Shown in pieces: positions 16,028-16,371 of a stretch of 16,371 nt of DNA. Within the stretch, counting starts at the first letter, position 1; each line of letters starts with the position of its first letter. The notes beneath the pieces were generated by a model, which saw only the letters and a list, made by a program, of their open reading frames with translations, had not been told where the DNA came from and ran no database searches. This stretch comes from Collinsella sp. AF02-46-1 (GTDB lineage Bacteria; Actinomycetota; Coriobacteriia; Coriobacteriales; Coriobacteriaceae), in NCBI GenBank assembly GCA_934876235.1, contig CAKXKM010000003.1, positions 47,409 to 63,779 on the forward strand. Direction: 5' to 3'. A program made the translations under genes and the position numbers.

Positions 16028-16371
16028 ACGAGCAATGTTTACACGTCCATCGATCAGCTTATCGGCCACACCCCGCTTCTGGAGCTCACCCACTTTGAGG
16101 CCGACGAGGACCTCAAGGCCCGCGTGCTCGTCAAACTGGAATACTTCAACCCCGCCGGGTCCGTTAAAGACCGCGTCGCCAAAAACATGATTGACGAGGC
16201 CGAGAAGGCCGGCAAGCTCGTGCGTGGCGGCGACTACACCATCATCGAGCCCACGAGCGGCAACACCGGCGTCGGCATCGCTTCGGTGGCGGCGGCCCGC
16301 GGCTACAAGGTGATCATCACCATGCCCGAGACCATGTCCGTCGAGCGCCGCAAGCTTATGCAGGCATACGG
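16028..16371 (+). CDS. cysK: Cysteine synthase (O-acetylserine sulfhydrylase), 5' part, apparent ACG start
   Basis: PLP-dependent enzyme that makes cysteine from O-acetylserine and sulfide in the cytoplasm. The visible 114 codons read SNVYTSIDQLIGHTPLLEL after the first codon. The PLP lysine lies in NPAGSVKDRVA (Lys47) and the substrate loop in EPTSGNTGVGIASVAAARG (Thr76-Gly81), followed by ITMPETMSVERR. The rest lies beyond the window. The frame is open only from 16010, after a TGA at 16007-16009, and contains no ATG, GTG or TTG before the conserved N-terminus. ACG at 16028-16030 has ideal Shine-Dalgarno spacing and sits exactly where family members have ATG, so one T-to-C change at 16029 would explain it. 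The first canonical start codon downstream, a GTG at R-V-L-V, would delete the conserved HTPLLEL. Divergent from an Rrf2 regulator that probably controls it. The family is sure; the start is unusual. Confidence 0.92.

Noticed and set aside
15957..16190. A 77-codon plus-strand frame over the cysK start
   Set aside because: It has no good ribosome site at its own start and reads out of frame through conserved cysK sequence.

Overview
The window looks like chromosomal DNA of a GC-rich Gram-positive gut anaerobe, most likely a Collinsella-type member of the Coriobacteriia. The pointers are the strong GC bias of the genes, an AddAB-type rather than RecBCD-type break-repair enzyme, a DnaE replicase with an intact PHP domain, and large near-perfect palindromes between genes. 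The genus is inferred from general familiarity, not from a database match. No tRNA, rRNA, CRISPR array, insertion sequence or prophage block was seen.

Positions 1-13997 are a solid minus-strand block of DNA-transaction genes, transcribed from high to low coordinates: addB-like (10827-13997), addA (7200-10823), dnaE (3221-7024) and a SNF2/SWIM helicase that runs off the left edge (1-3182). addB and addA are separated by 3 bases and are surely one transcript encoding the two subunits of a double-strand-break resection enzyme. A 175-base gap with a 63-base palindrome separates addA from dnaE. dnaE and the SNF2 gene are 38 bases apart and probably co-transcribed. Upstream of addB is a 34-bp-arm palindrome next to a Rho-independent terminator that ends the small TrpR-like regulator gene yerC/yecD (14218-14517, minus).

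The right end changes character. A plus-strand gene for a four-helix membrane protein (14840-15205) and a minus-strand Rrf2 regulator with four clustered cysteines (15346-15774) converge on a strong bidirectional terminator. The Rrf2 gene is divergent from a cysteine synthase gene, cysK, which leaves the window at its right edge. Their shared AT-rich 253-base spacer carries good promoter candidates and a small palindrome. This arrangement recalls CymR/CysK control of sulfur metabolism in Firmicutes.

The most notable points are: (i) cysK has no ATG, GTG or TTG at its proper start, and a well-spaced Shine-Dalgarno leads to ACG; (ii) the AddB-like subunit has neither a Walker A motif nor the C-terminal cysteine triad of the AddB iron-sulfur cluster, yet keeps its nuclease motifs and gains an 18-base tandem repeat; (iii) DnaE keeps all nine expected PHP metal ligands, implying built-in proofreading, and carries a long charged PHP insertion; (iv) two large palindromes look like dispersed repeat elements. 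I did not find evidence for a wholly new defence or mobile system here.
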